From an uncultured Bacteroidota bacterium (GTDB taxonomy: Bacteria > Bacteroidota > Bacteroidia > Chitinophagales > Saprospiraceae), in the NCBI GenBank assembly GCA_937952445.1, contig CALGAA010000159.1, positions 1 through 14,569 of the forward strand: a stretch of DNA of 14,569 nt, in the 5' to 3' direction. This document shows, in pieces, positions 13,675-14,569 of this stretch. The position numbers and the translations under genes are program-made. The notes under the pieces were generated by a model that worked only from the letters and a program-made list of their open reading frames with translations, did not search any database and was not told the origin of the DNA. The first letter of the stretch is position 1. The number at the start of each line of letters is the position of its first letter.

Positions 13675-14569
13675 TTATTGAAATGGATTTCTGACCAGTT
13701 TGGGATTGTTATTAATCCACCCCTGGTCGATAAAATTGTAATAGTTGCGCAACTGAAAATGACGGGGATTGGGTGAATTGGAAAACGGTTGTTTGTCAAA
13801 AACCCATTTCCCATCGTTCGGTGATCCGGGGTCATTGATCAGGTACGGGAACAGCGCAAAATGCTGCGCATCCGGATCATTCTGTACCCCATTCCACACG
13901 ATGTGGGCCAATCTCCATCTTTTCAAATCCCAGTAACGATGATCCTCAAAGGCGAATTCTACCCTTTTCTCCCGAACTATATCTTCAAAACTCAAATTTT
14001 CAAGCATCTGAATTCCCGCGCGTTCTCTGATTTGATTGATGTAACCGAGTGCGTCTTCTGTTTGTCCGAGTTCAAAGGAAGCCTCACAAGCGATCATCAA
14101 TGCTTCGGCAAACCTAAACCTCGGGAACCACATTTCGCTGTTTCTTCCACGGGTGGATGCGCCGGCGGTTTCATCCATAAATTTTCTGAAGAAAAATCCC
14201 GTTTTGTTGATAAATTGCTGATTCGAAGATGTGGGACCATTGACCGAGGTGATTAATACATTGTCGTCCCCTGTATCACCAGGCTGCGCAGTCCGTTCTT
14301 TCCATTGCCCATTTTCCATATATTTTTGGCCCGCCTGGAGCACTACCTCGCTTCCTTTAAATATAGCTCCCGGAACAATAATGGAGCCACCCAACCTTGC
14401 ATCCTTCCCTGAGAAAGCATCCTCCGGTTGGTCATAAAAAATATAATTCCCCTGAGCATCCCTGGTTTGGATCGTTCCATCTCTGCGATCCGTATACTCA
14501 AATGCCTCCACTAAATTGAGAATTGGTCCGGCGTAGGCACGATCGATATCCTCCGCGTGCGTACCCGGA
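13675..14569 (-). CDS. SusD/RagB-family nutrient-binding outer-membrane protein (partial, 5' end outside the window)
   Basis: The last 297 residues of a SusD/RagB protein; the frame is open to the right edge, where it reads EDIDRAYAGPILNLVEAFEY. A GTG at 14511 is internal, not the start. Visible SusD C-terminal hallmarks are FRFAEALMIACEASFELGQ and INQIRERAGIQML, which form the TPR-like helices, then VREKRVEFAFEDHRYWDLKRW, and a C-terminal ending LRNYYNFIDQGWINNNPKLVRNPFQ. SusD proteins are lipoproteins that form the lid over a TonB-dependent SusC transporter and capture oligosaccharides or peptides. The missing N-terminus with its lipobox, and the susC gene, should lie just beyond the edge. 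The ligand cannot be inferred. Confidence 0.93.
   Translation of the reverse strand, partial: PGTHAEDIDRAYAGPILNLVEAFEYTDRRDGTIQTRDAQGNYIFYDQPEDAFSGKDARLGGSIIVPGAIFKGSEVVLQAGQKYMENGQWKERTAQPGDTGDDNVLITSVNGPTSSNQQFINKTGFFFRKFMDETAGASTRGRNSEMWFPRFRFAEALMIACEASFELGQTEDALGYINQIRERAGIQMLENLSFEDIVREKRVEFAFEDHRYWDLKRWRLAHIVWNGVQNDPDAQHFALFPYLINDPGSPNDGKWVFDKQPFSNSPNPRHFQLRNYYNFIDQGWINNNPKLVRNPFQ

Noticed and set aside
1..14569. tRNA, rRNA, CRISPR arrays, IS elements
   Set aside because: Scanning by eye found no TpsiC-arm-like tRNA signatures, no regularly spaced repeats and no transposase motifs.

Overview
The window most likely comes from a member of the phylum Bacteroidota, probably a Saprospiraceae/Lewinella-like bacterium. 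The evidence is a SusD/RagB gene followed by a DUF3823 lipoprotein, a Bacteroidota-type ECF sigma factor, a type IX secretion (T9SS) C-terminal sorting domain, and promoter-like TAnnTTTG boxes in place of the E. coli -10 box. The lineage below phylum is inference. There are no rRNA, tRNA, CRISPR or transposase genes.

Layout, left to right. (1) 96-626 (+): a stand-alone ECF sigma factor with no FecR-type anti-sigma gene next to it. (2) 782-6268 (-): three genes on one strand. They encode a secreted SGNH hydrolase, then (start codon directly after its stop codon) an 1163-residue secreted PVC-type dehydrogenase with a beta-propeller, alpha-helical repeats and a CxxCH cytochrome c domain, then an azurin-like blue copper protein. 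(3) 6517-9188 (-): a heparinase II/III-family polysaccharide lyase with a Tat signal, broken by one -1 frameshift at 7578-7599. (4) 9535-10884 (+): a Tat-exported Gfo/Idh/MocA oxidoreductase, divergent from the lyase across a 346-bp region that holds a strong hairpin. (5) 10885-11476: gene-free, with a clear UUCG-loop terminator and other stem-loops. (6) 11477-12137 (+): a decayed surface/secreted protein whose signal peptide and first module are joined out of frame to the T9SS tail, as if the middle had been deleted. (7) 12138-12975: gene-free, with a few inverted repeats. (8) 12976-14569 (-): a DUF3823 lipoprotein and the 3' part of susD; susC is expected beyond the right edge.

Taken together this looks like a carbohydrate (probably uronate-containing glycan) acquisition and oxidation region. 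SusD and the lipoprotein would capture glycan at the outer membrane. The lyase would cleave it and the SGNH hydrolase would remove ester groups. The Gfo/Idh/MocA enzyme and the PVC-type dehydrogenase would oxidise sugars outside the cytoplasm, and the cytochrome domain could pass electrons to the blue copper protein. Family assignments rest on visible motifs. The glycan, the electron route and joint regulation are inference. Two broken genes in 15 kb point either to local decay or to sequence errors.
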